A DNA stretch of 64,000 nucleotides from UBA4732 sp002404095 (GCA_036783645.1 DAIPWT010000016.1:8020-72019), one strand, 5' to 3'. Numbered from the stretch's first letter, positions 33,748 through 43,043 are shown. Made by a program: numbers and translations. The notes: generated by a model not told the origin, from the sequence alone.

Positions 33748-35325
33748 ATGTCTGATCGTACCATCCGCCGCGCCTTGCTTAGCGTTAGCGATAAGACTGG
33801 TTTGCTTGACCTGGCGCTTGGCCTGGCAGCGCTGAACGTCGAACTGATTTCCACGGGCGGCACCCGCAAGGCGCTGGCCGACGCCGGGCTTGTGGTTCGC
33901 GACGTGGCCGATGTTACCGGCTTCCCTGAAATGCTTGACGGCCGCGTCAAAACGCTGCATCCGCGCATCCACGGCGGCATCCTCGCCGTGCGCGACAATC
34001 CCGAACACGCCGCCGTTCTTAAGCAGCACGACATCGGAACTATCGACCTAATCGTCTGCAATTTGTATCCTTTTGAAGCGACCGTCGCCCGGCCTGGCGC
34101 GACGCATGACGAGATCGTCGAGAACATCGACATCGGCGGTCCCACGCTCGTCCGCGCCGGCGCCAAGAACTATCACGACGTGGCCGTCGTCACCGATCCA
34201 GGACAATATGTGGATGTTTTGGAGGAGATGCAGCAACACGACGGCGCCCTTTCGCTGGAAACGCGCGAACGGCTGACGGCCGCCGCCTTTGCTCGCATCG
34301 CGGCTTACGATCAAGCGATCAGTGCGTATTTCGCCGGCCGCGGCCGCGATGGCTTTTGGCCGGCCGCGCTCGACGTTCATTGGGTCAAACGCCTCGACCT
34401 GCGCTACGGCGAGAACCCACACCAGAAAGCGGCTTTCTACATTGATCCCACCAGCCGCCGTGCCTCTGTCGCCACCGCCGAGGTGCTGCACGGCAAGGAA
34501 CTTTCTTTTAACAACATTCTCGATCTGGATAGCGCTTTAAACCTCGTCCGCGAGTTCAAACAACCTGCCGCCGTGGTGGTCAAGCACAACAACCCGTGCG
34601 GCGCGGCCGTGTCGGCGTCGCTGGCAGAGGCGTTCCGCATGGCTAACGAAGGCGACCCTGTCAGCGCTTACGGCGGCGTCCTGGCCTTCAACCGCGAAGT
34701 GGACGAAGCGACGGCTCGCTTGGCGACGGAGCCGAACCGCTTCATTGAGTGCGTCATCGCCCTCGGCTTCAGCGAGGCGGCGCTTAACCTGTTCACGACG
34801 CGGCCGACGTGGAAGAAAAACGTCCGATTGTTGCGCACCGGCCCGCTCGACGCCGCGGGTCGCGACGTCATCCTGCGCGACGTGGACGGCGGCGTGTTGG
34901 TGCAAACGCCGGACGACCGCGGACCCGACGCCGACTTTCAGGATGCGAAAACCGTGACAAAGCGCGCGCCGACAAGCGCCGAACTAGCGGACTTATATTT
35001 CGCTTGGGGGGTGTGCAAGCACGTCAAGAGCAACGCCATCGTGTTGGCGAAGGACGGCATGGTGGTCGGCGTGGGCGCCGGTCAGATGAGCCGGGTGGAC
35101 TCGGTGCATATGGCGGCGCGCAAGGCGGGCGACCGTGTAAAAGGATCGGTGCTGGCGTCAGACGCCTTTTTCCCGTTCCGCGACAACGTAGACGAGGCGG
35201 CGAAGGCGGGCGTGACGGCGCTGGTGCAGCCGGGCGGCTCGATGCGCGATCAAGAGTCGATCACGGCTTGCGACGAACACGGCCTGGCGATGGTCTTCAC
35301 CGGCTACCGGCACTTCCGCCACTGA
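33748..35325 (+). CDS. purH: Bifunctional AICAR formyltransferase / IMP cyclohydrolase
   Basis: 525 residues, full length. It catalyses the last two steps of IMP synthesis. The N-terminal MGS-like cyclohydrolase domain reads RALLSVSDKTGLLDLALGL, STGGTRKALADAG, GFPEMLDGRVKTLHPRIHGG and KNYHDVAVVTDP. The C-terminal transformylase domain has LRYGENPHQKAAFY, VVKHNNPCGAA with the catalytic K-H, and SDAFFPFRDNVDEAAKAGV. The ATG at 33748 follows a GGGAG site. Monocistronic by spacing, with a palindrome upstream. Confidence 0.97.
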   Translation: MSDRTIRRALLSVSDKTGLLDLALGLAALNVELISTGGTRKALADAGLVVRDVADVTGFPEMLDGRVKTLHPRIHGGILAVRDNPEHAAVLKQHDIGTIDLIVCNLYPFEATVARPGATHDEIVENIDIGGPTLVRAGAKNYHDVAVVTDPGQYVDVLEEMQQHDGALSLETRERLTAAAFARIAAYDQAISAYFAGRGRDGFWPAALDVHWVKRLDLRYGENPHQKAAFYIDPTSRRASVATAEVLHGKELSFNNILDLDSALNLVREFKQPAAVVVKHNNPCGAAVSASLAEAFRMANEGDPVSAYGGVLAFNREVDEATARLATEPNRFIECVIALGFSEAALNLFTTRPTWKKNVRLLRTGPLDAAGRDVILRDVDGGVLVQTPDDRGPDADFQDAKTVTKRAPTSAELADLYFAWGVCKHVKSNAIVLAKDGMVVGVGAGQMSRVDSVHMAARKAGDRVKGSVLASDAFFPFRDNVDEAAKAGVTALVQPGGSMRDQESITACDEHGLAMVFTGYRHFRH

Positions 35326-35338
35326 GCAAACACGCTCT

Positions 35339-35584
35339 TCACTTTCCCTGGGCTTCTCCTATCGCGCCGGCCCCATCGACGAGCCTCTGCCGCGCCTCAG
35401 CCAGCACCACGCGCGCGCCGTCCAGGCCGGCCAGTCCATTCTGCATCGCCTCCAGGTACGCCTTCCGCTCCAGAAACAGCAGCGGATCGTCGCAATTTTT
35501 CCACAAAACCACTTCTTTCGCCAAGCCGCGCGTCAGTTGTTCCAGCCGGCGCACGCGCGCCGTTAAGTCTGCCAGGGTTATCAC
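35339..35584 (-). CDS. Small hypothetical coiled-coil-like protein
   Basis: 81 residues, mostly helical (LADLTARVRRLEQLTRGLAKEV, LLFLERKAYLEAMQNGL). No signal peptide, no known domain. It is convergent with purH (13-bp gap). Composition fits a real gene, and similar short helical proteins occur in planctomycetes. Function unknown. Confidence 0.6.
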   Translation of the reverse strand: MITLADLTARVRRLEQLTRGLAKEVVLWKNCDDPLLFLERKAYLEAMQNGLAGLDGARVVLAEARQRLVDGAGAIGEAQGK

Positions 35585-35675
35585 GAGCGCGCCCCTAATG
35601 CCAGGCGCTGGGACTGCTCAAGTGTACGCGCGATCACATAAAAGACAACGGGGAAATGACCGAAGGGGAAATGAA

Positions 35676-35705
35676 CGAGGGGTTGTGACGGCTCACAACC
35701 CCTCG
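35676..35705 (-). terminator. Hairpin terminator downstream of tmRNA
   Basis: CGAGGGGTTGTGA / TCACAACCCCTCG form a 13-bp stem with loop CGGC, starting 7 bp after the tmRNA 3' end. No T-run follows, so termination may be imperfect or the hairpin may be a 3'-processing guide. Confidence 0.6.
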
Positions 35706-35711
35706 AAAGAG

Positions 35712-36125
35712 TGGAGGCGCGGGGAATCGAACCCCGGTCCCGAGGCAGTTAAGCGTCGGCCTCTACGTGTGTATCTCCTCTACTTTCGACGGGCCGGAAC
35801 CTTGCGGCCCCGCCCGTCACGTTCACCCTTCGCCTTCCCGGGAGCAGGGCGAGCGAAGGACTAACCGATTGTGAAGTTTAGCCATCGTCTCCTTCGGTGT
35901 GATCGGCCCCGAAAGGCCGGCCTCCGACGACCGCGAGCCTGACTTAGCATCCGAGCCGGAACCTTTCAGGCGAAGTTCCCGGACACGGGGCAGCCGTTAT
36001 TAGGCCGCCATGGAGAACTGCGGTTCAGCAGTTATCAAGTGTGATCAGATTTTTACGTGGCCTTCTGATCAACCACGACACGCCACCTACGCCTCAGCGT
36101 ACCCGGTCGAAACCAATTCGCCCCC
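35712..36125 (-). ncRNA. ssrA: Transfer-messenger RNA (tmRNA)
   Basis: Rescues stalled ribosomes by adding a degradation tag. The 5' end (minus strand, 36125) reads GGGGGCGAATTGGTTTCGAC, the standard tmRNA start. The 3' end carries GGTTCGATTCCCCGCGCCTCC, a T-arm and acceptor strand pairing with GGGGGCG with one G-U; CCA is not encoded. The tag frame at 36003-36029 reads GCT GAA CCG CAG TTC TCC ATG GCG GCC then TAA TAA: AEPQFSMAA, close to the tag I recall for Gemmata. Length 414 nt, one piece, not permuted. Confidence 0.95.
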
Positions 36126-36158
36126 GGTTGAGGCTTGTGAGGGCTTTCTCACCGTTTT

Positions 36159-36187
36159 AGTATACCCGACGGAGGCCGGCGCCACAA
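36159..36187 (-). promoter_or_regulatory. Probable ssrA promoter
   Basis: On the minus strand TTGTGG (36182-36187), 17-bp spacer and TATACT (36159-36164). It would give a precursor with a 5' leader of about 25 nt, removed by RNase P as usual for tmRNA. It overlaps the intergenic space next to the dGTPase gene. Confidence 0.5.
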
Positions 36188-36191
36188 CCTC

Positions 36192-37349
36192 TTAAACGAT
36201 GCTATAAGGATGAAACAGCCGCAGGTACTCGTCCTGGGCATAGCGGTCGGTCATGCCAGCGACGTAATCGCAGACGACGCGCTCCGGCGGATTGCCGTCG
36301 ATGCGGCGGGCGTAGCGCGGCGGCAGGAGCTGCGGCGCCCGGCGGAACTCGTCGAACAGCATCCGCACAATGCGCGCCCCCTTCACTGCCATGCGCTGTA
36401 CGCGGTAATGGGAATAGACTCGGCGATGTAAAAACTCTTCCAACTCCGCTTTGAGTCGCCGCACTTCCGGGCTGGGGCCGACCAACGGCTCCGGAAAGCG
36501 GCGCACGTCCTCGACCGTGGCGATGCTTTCCTGACGCAGGCGCTGGCGCGTCTGCTCCAACAGGTCGCCCACCTGCCAGGCGATCAGCATACGCACTACG
36601 GTCGGCTGGAAACTTTCGGGGCGCATTTCGCCGTAACGCTGGCGCACCTGCTCGCACGCGCGGCGCCAGAATTCGACCTCTTGTAAATCTTCCGGCCCGA
36701 TGAGGCCGACGCTGAGGGCGTCGTCCACGTCATGGGCGTCGTAGGCCAGGCTATCGGCGGCGTCGGCGGCCTGCGCCTCCAGCAACGGCCGGCCTACCGT
36801 CGTGTACTCGGCGGCTTCGGGGACGTCGCGGCGTTTGCTGTGCAGCGCCATCGCCTCGCGCACTTCAAGAGACAAGTTAAGTCCCGGAAAATCGGGATAG
36901 CGATACTCCAAATGTTCGACAATGCACAGGGCGTGGAGGTTATGCTCAAAGCCGCCGAGTCCGGCCATGCACTCGTCGAGCGCCTCTTCGCCGGCGTGGC
37001 CGAAGGGCGGGTGACCGAGGTCGTGCGACAGGGCGACGGCTTCCGTTAGGTCTTCGTTGAGGCCGAGCCGGCGCGCGACGGTGCGGCTTATCTGGGCCAC
37101 TTCGAGGGTGTGGGTCAGGCGCGTGCGGTGGTGGTCGTTGGTCTGGGCAGGGAACACCTGCGTCTTGTGCATGAGCCGGCGAAATGCGGTCGAGTGGACG
37201 ATGCGGTCGCGGTCGCGCTGGTAGATGGTGCGGTAAGGGTGCGGCGGTTCGGGATGACGACGACCGCGGCTCTGGCTCGTGCGCATGGCATAGGGCGCCA
37301 GGGTGCGGTCTTCCCATTCCACCCAATCGAGAGGTTCATAGGGGGCCAT
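36192..37349 (-). CDS. dgt: dGTP triphosphohydrolase-like protein (HD superfamily)
   Basis: 385 residues. Hydrolyses dNTPs to nucleosides and triphosphate. The start region RDRDRIVHSTAFRRLMHKTQVF, then RTRLTHTLEVAQI, VALSHDLGHPPFGHAGEEAL and YDAHDVDDAL carry the metal-binding H-HD-D set of the Dgt type 2 family. AEYTTVGRPLLEAQAADAADSLAYD is also typical. Length fits the type 2 enzymes. Co-oriented with ssrA and directly upstream of its promoter. Confidence 0.93.
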   Translation of the reverse strand: MAPYEPLDWVEWEDRTLAPYAMRTSQSRGRRHPEPPHPYRTIYQRDRDRIVHSTAFRRLMHKTQVFPAQTNDHHRTRLTHTLEVAQISRTVARRLGLNEDLTEAVALSHDLGHPPFGHAGEEALDECMAGLGGFEHNLHALCIVEHLEYRYPDFPGLNLSLEVREAMALHSKRRDVPEAAEYTTVGRPLLEAQAADAADSLAYDAHDVDDALSVGLIGPEDLQEVEFWRRACEQVRQRYGEMRPESFQPTVVRMLIAWQVGDLLEQTRQRLRQESIATVEDVRRFPEPLVGPSPEVRRLKAELEEFLHRRVYSHYRVQRMAVKGARIVRMLFDEFRRAPQLLPPRYARRIDGNPPERVVCDYVAGMTDRYAQDEYLRLFHPYSIV

Positions 37350-37425
37350 TGCTTTGTGCCTCCCTGACTGGTACTTCGAGCCTAGACTTTAACAAAAGGT
37401 CAAACGAGCGGCGGCGTCTCGCGGC

Positions 37426-39528
37426 TCACTTGTTGGCGGCTCCTGCAAAGGACGAAACGTCCCACAACCGGACGGCGCCCCTGCCGTCCCCCGCGGCCAA
37501 CGTCTTGCCGTCGGGACTAAACGCAAGGGAGTAGACGCTCCACGGCTGCTCTTTCATGGCGCCGATCTCTTTTCCGGTGGATACTTCCCACAGCTTCACC
37601 ATAACGGTGTCGCGCGTCGGCCTCGGGCCAAGGGCGCAGTTGGCCGCGGCTAAAAGTAGGCCGTCGGGGCTGAACGCCAGGGTTGAGAACTCCCAGCCGG
37701 TTGCCTCAATGGTCCGTATATTCTTGCCGGTCGCCGCGTCCCACAGCTGCAACGTCTTAACGCCGGCGGAGGCCAGGGTTCGGCCGTCGGGACTGAACGC
37801 CACGGATTGTACGCGCTCGGTAGGAACTTCAAGGGTGGAGACCACCTTGCCAGTCGCCACGTCCCAAAGGCGAATATTCTTATCATGGCTTCCCGAGGCT
37901 AACGTCTTGCCGTCCGGGCTATACGCCAGGCAGCGGGTAGAAGTTTGGCCCCGCAATGTAGCGCGGACCTTTTTTGTAGCAACGTCCCACAGAATGATTT
38001 CTTCCGGCTGCACGACCGGCGAGTCGTTTTGGTAAACGACGCCGCTGCTGCCGGACGCCAAGGTCCGGCCGTCGGGACTGAACGCCACCGCGGTTACCCC
38101 GGTGGTATGGCCCGTCAACTCGTCGGTCTCTTTGCCCGTGACAGGATCCCACAACCGTACGACGGCGCCCTGACTGCTGGCCAATAGGCGGCCGTCGGGA
38201 CTGAACGCGACGCAATATACCGGTGCGTCCTTCACGCTCCTAAGTACATTTGCTCCCCTGCCCGTGGCCGCGTCCCACAGCCAAACCGTATGGTCGTTGC
38301 TCGCTGAGGCCAAAGTCTTTCCGTCCGGGCTGAATGCCAGACCTAAAACTTGAGCGAAATGGCCGCCTAGGTAAGCCTTGACGCGGCCGGCCTTCCAGTC
38401 CCACAATTTCACGCCGGTGGTAGACCCCGGTAATCCGCCGGACGTCGCCAGGGTGGCGCCGTCCGGAGTAAACGCCAGTACGGGAACGGGTCCCCAGCCG
38501 TTCTCAAGTGTGGAGACGCGGCGGCCTGTCGTCGCGTCCCACACGCGGATGCACTTCGTGAACTCCTTGCGGTCGGCGTGCCATAATGTTTCTGAAGTTG
38601 CCAGAAACTTGCCGTCGGGGCTGAACGCTAATTTCTCGATTTCGCCCAGGCCGTCTTCAAGAACGGCGATTTCCTCCCGCGTTACCGCGTCCCAAATGCG
38701 GATTTCCCCGTCGATGATTTTGCCGCGGCCTTCTACAGTCCTCGGCCGGGAGGAAGCGAGTACTCGGCCATTCTCGCTGACCGCCACAAAGGACTGCCTC
38801 TGCTCGGATTGAAAGACGTCGGCCTTCCCATCCGCGACCAAGTCCCAGAATGTCGCCGAGCCGCACACTGTCGCCAAGGTTTGGCCGTCGGGCATGTAAG
38901 CGATGGCCGTACCGTTCGTGGTCATGTAAGGTCCGCGCTGGCGGGCCGTATTCCGTCCCGATTTTACATCCCACAGGGAGACCTCTCCGACCGGTTTGTT
39001 CGCTTCCCAGCCGCCGCCCGCGACGGCAAGGGTCTTGCCGTCCGAGCTAAACACAAGGGCGCCAAGACCTAATGACTTGTCCTTCAGAACGCCGATTTCC
39101 TTGGCCCCGCCGACCCTCCACAGCTTGACCTCCCAGCCGACGATTGAGGAACCTCTGTCCTCTTGCCGGAAGACGTTGTAGCCCGCCGCAAGCGTCTTGC
39201 CGTCCGGGCTGAAGGCCAGGCAGCGGATAATTCCTGCATGTCCCTCCAGCGTGGCGATGCGCGTGCCGGCGGCCGCGTCCCAGAGCTTAACGGAATTGTC
39301 CACCTCACCGGACGGGAGGAGGGTAGTCTCGCCGGCCGTGGCAAGCGTTTTGCCGTCGGGACTGAACGCGGCGGCGAAGACGCCTATGGTATGATCGCCG
39401 CCCAGCGTGGCGCGGAGGGATGGGGCGGCCGGCGGTCCTCCGCAAGCCGTGGCCGACAACAACGCGACCATGACCGGAAAGGCGAGAATCGCCCCGGTCG
39501 CCCGACGATTCTGTTGGCTCGGCTTCAT
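37426..39528 (-). CDS. WD40-repeat lipoprotein (14 blades)
   Basis: 700 residues. The N-terminus is a signal peptide ending in a lipobox-like ATAC-G (near residue 30), so it is probably a lipoprotein. Fourteen WD40 units can be counted by their FSPDGKTLA-type turn (variants FSSDGK, YMPDGQ, VSENGR, FTPDGA), enough for two seven-bladed propellers. Many units end in KLWD or RLWD. A protein-interaction scaffold on the outside of the inner membrane or the cell surface is expected; no catalytic domain or partner is linked. The repeats show in the DNA as a recurring 120-150-bp period. Confidence 0.88.
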   Translation of the reverse strand: MKPSQQNRRATGAILAFPVMVALLSATACGGPPAAPSLRATLGGDHTIGVFAAAFSPDGKTLATAGETTLLPSGEVDNSVKLWDAAAGTRIATLEGHAGIIRCLAFSPDGKTLAAGYNVFRQEDRGSSIVGWEVKLWRVGGAKEIGVLKDKSLGLGALVFSSDGKTLAVAGGGWEANKPVGEVSLWDVKSGRNTARQRGPYMTTNGTAIAYMPDGQTLATVCGSATFWDLVADGKADVFQSEQRQSFVAVSENGRVLASSRPRTVEGRGKIIDGEIRIWDAVTREEIAVLEDGLGEIEKLAFSPDGKFLATSETLWHADRKEFTKCIRVWDATTGRRVSTLENGWGPVPVLAFTPDGATLATSGGLPGSTTGVKLWDWKAGRVKAYLGGHFAQVLGLAFSPDGKTLASASNDHTVWLWDAATGRGANVLRSVKDAPVYCVAFSPDGRLLASSQGAVVRLWDPVTGKETDELTGHTTGVTAVAFSPDGRTLASGSSGVVYQNDSPVVQPEEIILWDVATKKVRATLRGQTSTRCLAYSPDGKTLASGSHDKNIRLWDVATGKVVSTLEVPTERVQSVAFSPDGRTLASAGVKTLQLWDAATGKNIRTIEATGWEFSTLAFSPDGLLLAAANCALGPRPTRDTVMVKLWEVSTGKEIGAMKEQPWSVYSLAFSPDGKTLAAGDGRGAVRLWDVSSFAGAANK

Positions 39529-39540
39529 CGTCCACCCCGT

Positions 39541-40020
39541 TTAGATTCTATTGGTTCTGTAAATTTCCTTGGCTCCTGGCGACCCCGCTTCCGCCACGAC
39601 GCCGCCCTCTACGCAGCGCACCGACTGCACCGCGAACGTCAGACTCACCGGCAACTTTTGTTCGCGCACGAACTCCTGCACGTCCACAACCACGGCCTCA
39701 TCCAATACCTGAATGAACGGCTCCTTGATCGCGTCCTTGAGGGCGCCCAGCACCAGCGGACGTAGCATCGTGGCCGGGAAGCCGGCCGCCGTGAGGTGGG
39801 TCAGATGGACCGTTACTTTGCCGGCCGCCACGTCCGGCTTCCAAACCGACTCGAACGACATATTCATCATCATCGTCGGAAACTCACCGGCCACGCGCAC
39901 GCCGTCCGGCGTGACGCGCACGGTTATGTTCTTGACCGGCGCCTCCGGCGGTTGGTTTTGATGAGCCAATTCCTGCAATTCCTGCTCGGAAATAAACACT
40001 TTGAGCGCTTGAATATCCAT
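39541..40020 (-). CDS. Hypothetical protein, possible lipid-binding-like fold
   Basis: 159 residues, no signal peptide. The pattern KNITVRVTPDGVRVAGEFPT, then FESVWKPDVAAGKVTVHLTHLTAAGFPATMLRPLVLGALKDAI, resembles proteins that bind hydrophobic ligands in a beta-rich tube (LmeA/DUF2993 type), but the similarity is only by eye. It lies 12 bp after the galactose-binding-like gene stop, so may belong to the same operon (NRDE-P450-lectin-like-this). No function can be assigned. Confidence 0.65.
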   Translation of the reverse strand: MDIQALKVFISEQELQELAHQNQPPEAPVKNITVRVTPDGVRVAGEFPTMMMNMSFESVWKPDVAAGKVTVHLTHLTAAGFPATMLRPLVLGALKDAIKEPFIQVLDEAVVVDVQEFVREQKLPVSLTFAVQSVRCVEGGVVAEAGSPGAKEIYRTNRI

Positions 40021-40030
40021 ACCGTGCCTT

Positions 40031-40699
40031 TCATCCGGTCGCCGCGATTTCCCGCTCCGTTGTGTACCAGACCACCGCCCCGTTCACCAGATCGACCTGG
40101 GCCAAAGGAAGCCGCTCGCGCGCCGGGCACGGCTTCTCGGCGATGATATGAAACGGCGCCCCATCCGGCGCGGCCGCCACGGCGGCGTAAGCGACCGTGG
40201 CGTTTTCGAGGAGGACATAGAGGTCCAACGGCCGCTCGGCCTCGCCCACGACTACGCCGGCGCAATGCAGGGCGGTACCGTCCAGCCACAAGCGCACGTC
40301 GCGGAGATAGGCGGCGCAGCGCACTTCCAGCGCTGTTTCACCCCATAGACCGCCGCGCTCTGCCGTCCCCTCTACGTCCACGATTAGCTCGTTACGCGAT
40401 CCTAATAGCCGTGTGATCTCGAACTCGAACGGGCCGTCGCCGCCGCAGCTCCCCAGCGCGGCGCCATTAAGCAGTACTTCCGCGCGGTCGCCTATGCCGG
40501 CCAGAGTGAGCCAAACGCGCTCGTAAGCGTCGATCTGACCTGGATAGCCGAATCGGCGGCGAAAGCGCACGCGCCCGCTGAAGTCCATGAGGCCGCCGTC
40601 CATCCAGCGGCACGGCAGCGTCATGCGCAACGGCGGTCGTCCCGACGGCTCGCATTCCCACGGGCCGCGCAAACGGATGCGGTGAGGATAGCAGATCAC
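40031..40699 (-). CDS. Galactose-binding-domain-like (lectin-like) protein
   Basis: 222 residues from the GTG at 40699, whose bases overlap the P450 stop as GTGA; a longer frame from TTG at 40714 is possible. The fold pattern (HRIRLRGPWECEPSG, FSGRVRFRRRFGYPGQ, RVWLTLAGIGDRAEVLLNGAALG, FEFEITRLLGSRNELIVDVEG) matches the jelly-roll sugar-binding domain of family 2 glycosidases, where the LNG-x-LG loop is characteristic. It stands alone with no catalytic barrel and no signal peptide. Coupled translation with a P450 is unusual. Ligand unknown. Confidence 0.72.
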   Translation of the reverse strand: MICYPHRIRLRGPWECEPSGRPPLRMTLPCRWMDGGLMDFSGRVRFRRRFGYPGQIDAYERVWLTLAGIGDRAEVLLNGAALGSCGGDGPFEFEITRLLGSRNELIVDVEGTAERGGLWGETALEVRCAAYLRDVRLWLDGTALHCAGVVVGEAERPLDLYVLLENATVAYAAVAAAPDGAPFHIIAEKPCPARERLPLAQVDLVNGAVVWYTTEREIAATG

Positions 40700-42045
40700 G
40701 CGGCCCCCGGGCAAGAAGTGAGGCGGACGACGGCCTCAATGCCGCGCGACGGCTTTAACGTAAGTCCGGGGGCGGGGCGAATGGGCGGTCCCGGTACAAG
40801 GGTAAAGCGGCAGCGTTGCGCAAGAGTCGCCAAGACTAATACGGCCTCCATCATGGCGAAGGAATTGCCGATGCACTGACGCGGGCCGCCGCCGAAGGGG
40901 AAGTAAGCGAACTTCGGCAGCCGTTTGGCCAGCCCGTCGGCCCAGCGGTCGGGGTGGAAGCGCTCCGGCTCGGTAAACCAACGCGCGTCGCGGTGCAAAA
41001 GCCATTGGCTCATTAACACCGTGGCCTTGGCCGGCAAGTGATAGCCGCCCAGCTCGCAGGCGGCGACGGCCTGCCGGCCCAACATGTAAGCCGCCGGGTA
41101 GAGCCGCATGATTTCCAGCACCACTCGCTCGGTATACGGCAAGCGCGGCAGGTCGGCGGGCGTGGGTGATCGGCCGGCCAAAACGCCGCACACTTCCGCT
41201 TGAAGGGCGTCGTAAACGTCCGGGTTTTGGGCCAGCAGATACCAACCCCACGACAGCGTCAGAGAGGTGGTGTCGTGGCCCGCGAGGAACAGCGTCATGG
41301 CCTCGTCGCGCAGCTGGCGGTCGGTCATACGGCCGCCGTCTTCGTGGCGAGCTTGCAGCAGAATCGACAGCAAGTCGTTCTGGCCGCCGGCTTCGCGGCG
41401 CCGACGGATGAGGTCGTAGAGGATTTCGTCCAGCCGTTGCACCGCCCGCCGCATGTGGAGGTTGGCGGGAGTCGGCACACTTTCCGGCAGGACAAAGAAG
41501 CTGGCCAGGCGACGGTTGAAAGATTTTCCTACCGTCTCCAAAACGGCTTTAATTTCGCTCGCTTTGTCCGTTAGGCCGGTCCCGAACAGCGCACGGGCGA
41601 TGATCTCCAGCGTCAAGCGGGTCATGTCGGCGTGTAGATTTCGGGTCTCGCCGTCGCGCCATGACGCGGCGAGACGCTCGGCCAACTCGACCATGACGGT
41701 CCCGTAACCGGCGAGCCGGTCGCGGTTGAAAACCGGCTGGATGAGCCGGCGTTGGCGCAGCCAGGAGTCGCCTTCGTTGGTCAAGAGGCCGTCGCCGAGA
41801 AGGAGACGGTTCATCTTGAGGCCGTAATGCTTGATGAAGTTACGAGCGTTAGTAACTAGGACCATTTCGACCAAATCGGGATGGTTAATGAGGTAGACGC
41901 GGCGCAGGCCGAAGCGCATCGTGCTGAAGTCGCCGAATTCGTGGGCGCAGCGGCCGTACAGTGCCAATGGGTCGCGGCGTAACTCGTCCAGATTGCCGCC
42001 GAGAAAACGGCCCTTCGGTCCCGGCGGCAGCGTCGCGGTTGTCAC
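40696..42045 (-). CDS. Cytochrome P450
   Basis: 449 residues, soluble, no membrane anchor. I-helix AGHDTTSLTLSW; K-helix ExxR in VLEIMRLYP; heme-ligand loop FPFGGGPRQCIGN with the axial cysteine; the PERFHPDRW meander. It resembles the CYP102/CYP4-like bacterial P450s that hydroxylate lipids or terpenoids, but the substrate cannot be read. GTG start at 42045, one base after the stop of the NRDE gene, and GTGA overlap with the next gene, so it is the middle of a coupled operon. No ferredoxin or reductase gene is nearby. Confidence 0.93.
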   Translation of the reverse strand: MTTATLPPGPKGRFLGGNLDELRRDPLALYGRCAHEFGDFSTMRFGLRRVYLINHPDLVEMVLVTNARNFIKHYGLKMNRLLLGDGLLTNEGDSWLRQRRLIQPVFNRDRLAGYGTVMVELAERLAASWRDGETRNLHADMTRLTLEIIARALFGTGLTDKASEIKAVLETVGKSFNRRLASFFVLPESVPTPANLHMRRAVQRLDEILYDLIRRRREAGGQNDLLSILLQARHEDGGRMTDRQLRDEAMTLFLAGHDTTSLTLSWGWYLLAQNPDVYDALQAEVCGVLAGRSPTPADLPRLPYTERVVLEIMRLYPAAYMLGRQAVAACELGGYHLPAKATVLMSQWLLHRDARWFTEPERFHPDRWADGLAKRLPKFAYFPFGGGPRQCIGNSFAMMEAVLVLATLAQRCRFTLVPGPPIRPAPGLTLKPSRGIEAVVRLTSCPGAA

Positions 42046-42046
42046 G

Positions 42047-42799
42047 TCATTTTCCTTGCCGGGTGTCGGCCAATTGACGAAGAAGATCGGAATAGTCGGT
42101 ATAAGGCGTTTGGTCGGGCGACCCCTGGGCGTGAAGGTAGACGCTTTTTCCTAGCGACGGCCGTAAGGCGATGATACTGCTCGAAGTCGTGCCGCGCTCG
42201 TCGCCGCGCAAACAGATGGCCGGCTCGTCGGGTTCATGCCGGCCGCACACCTGCCGCAACATCTGTACGCAATCGGCCGAAGAGCGGTAACGATTGCCCT
42301 CGCGCCCCAGCAGGTAGGCGGCGAAACCTAGTCTAGGGTCGCGTTCATCGTTGGCGTCGCCGTTGGTCAAAACGTGCAGGCCGGGCGGCAAGGGGCGCAC
42401 GCGCAACCAGTCGCCGCTAAGAACCAGGATCGCGCTGTCGGCGTCGGCGCAGAGGATGTTGCAGCCGTCGTAGCGATCCCCGTCCAACTCACGCACGGCA
42501 AGCTGGGATGCGGCCGACGCGGTGGAGCAGTTTAACAGATCACGGACAAGTAGGCCGCGGCTGCGCGGATGCTCCGGTCTGATCTCCTTGGCGCGGTTGG
42601 TGACGGCCGCGAGGACGCCGTGTTCGTTAACGCCCAGCCACGTGCCGCCGGCTGCGGGATCGACGCCGGCGACGAAACGGCACGGCCCATCGTGGAGGCG
42701 CGGCGGTTCGCCGCCGCGGCGGTAATCCTCTTCGCGGTTGGCGCCGAGAACTATGGGTGCATCCTCGACCACACGGAAAAACAGCGCCAACAGACACAT
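42047..42799 (-). CDS. NRDE-family (TANGO2-like) protein
   Basis: 250 residues from the ATG at 42799; this start puts cysteine at position 2 (MCLLALF), the predicted N-terminal nucleophile of NRDE proteins. GANREEDYRRGGEPP is the N-R-D-E motif in the form NREE; FVAGVDPAAGGTWLGVNEHGVLAAVTN is also diagnostic. The fold is related to N-terminal-nucleophile hydrolases; eukaryotic TANGO2 affects Golgi and lipid or heme handling. First gene of the P450 operon. The palindrome at 42924-42987 lies between it and the divergent oxidoreductase gene. Confidence 0.9.
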   Translation of the reverse strand: MCLLALFFRVVEDAPIVLGANREEDYRRGGEPPRLHDGPCRFVAGVDPAAGGTWLGVNEHGVLAAVTNRAKEIRPEHPRSRGLLVRDLLNCSTASAASQLAVRELDGDRYDGCNILCADADSAILVLSGDWLRVRPLPPGLHVLTNGDANDERDPRLGFAAYLLGREGNRYRSSADCVQMLRQVCGRHEPDEPAICLRGDERGTTSSSIIALRPSLGKSVYLHAQGSPDQTPYTDYSDLLRQLADTRQGK

Positions 42800-42923
42800 A
42801 ATGCGGCCCTTCAATGGTCAATACAGTCAACGTATTGTACAGTGAGGGGCGCCGCTTTGCCCATCCGGTTGTCGCACCGAACGCTGGCCGCGATTTTATA
42901 AGCGGTCACGAAAGTGACGCCCG

Positions 42924-42987
42924 GTGTGGCACGGCTGTGTCAGCCGTGTTGGGTCGTCGAAACACGGCTGATACAGCCGTGCCACAC
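42924..42987. repeat. Palindrome family 6
   Basis: Arms 42924-42950 (GTGTGGCACGGCTGTGTCAG...) and 42961-42987 pair over 27 bp with two mismatches and a 10-nt loop. It sits between divergent genes in the 245-bp intergenic region 42800-43043, which holds nothing else clear. Confidence 0.88.
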
Positions 42988-43043
42988 GACAACCGGCGCG
43001 CATTACGTTCCTGACAAGCTATATCCAACGACGTGAGCCGTTC

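Noticed and set aside
37426..39528. Repeated 120-150-bp DNA units
   Set aside because: Explained by the WD40 blades.
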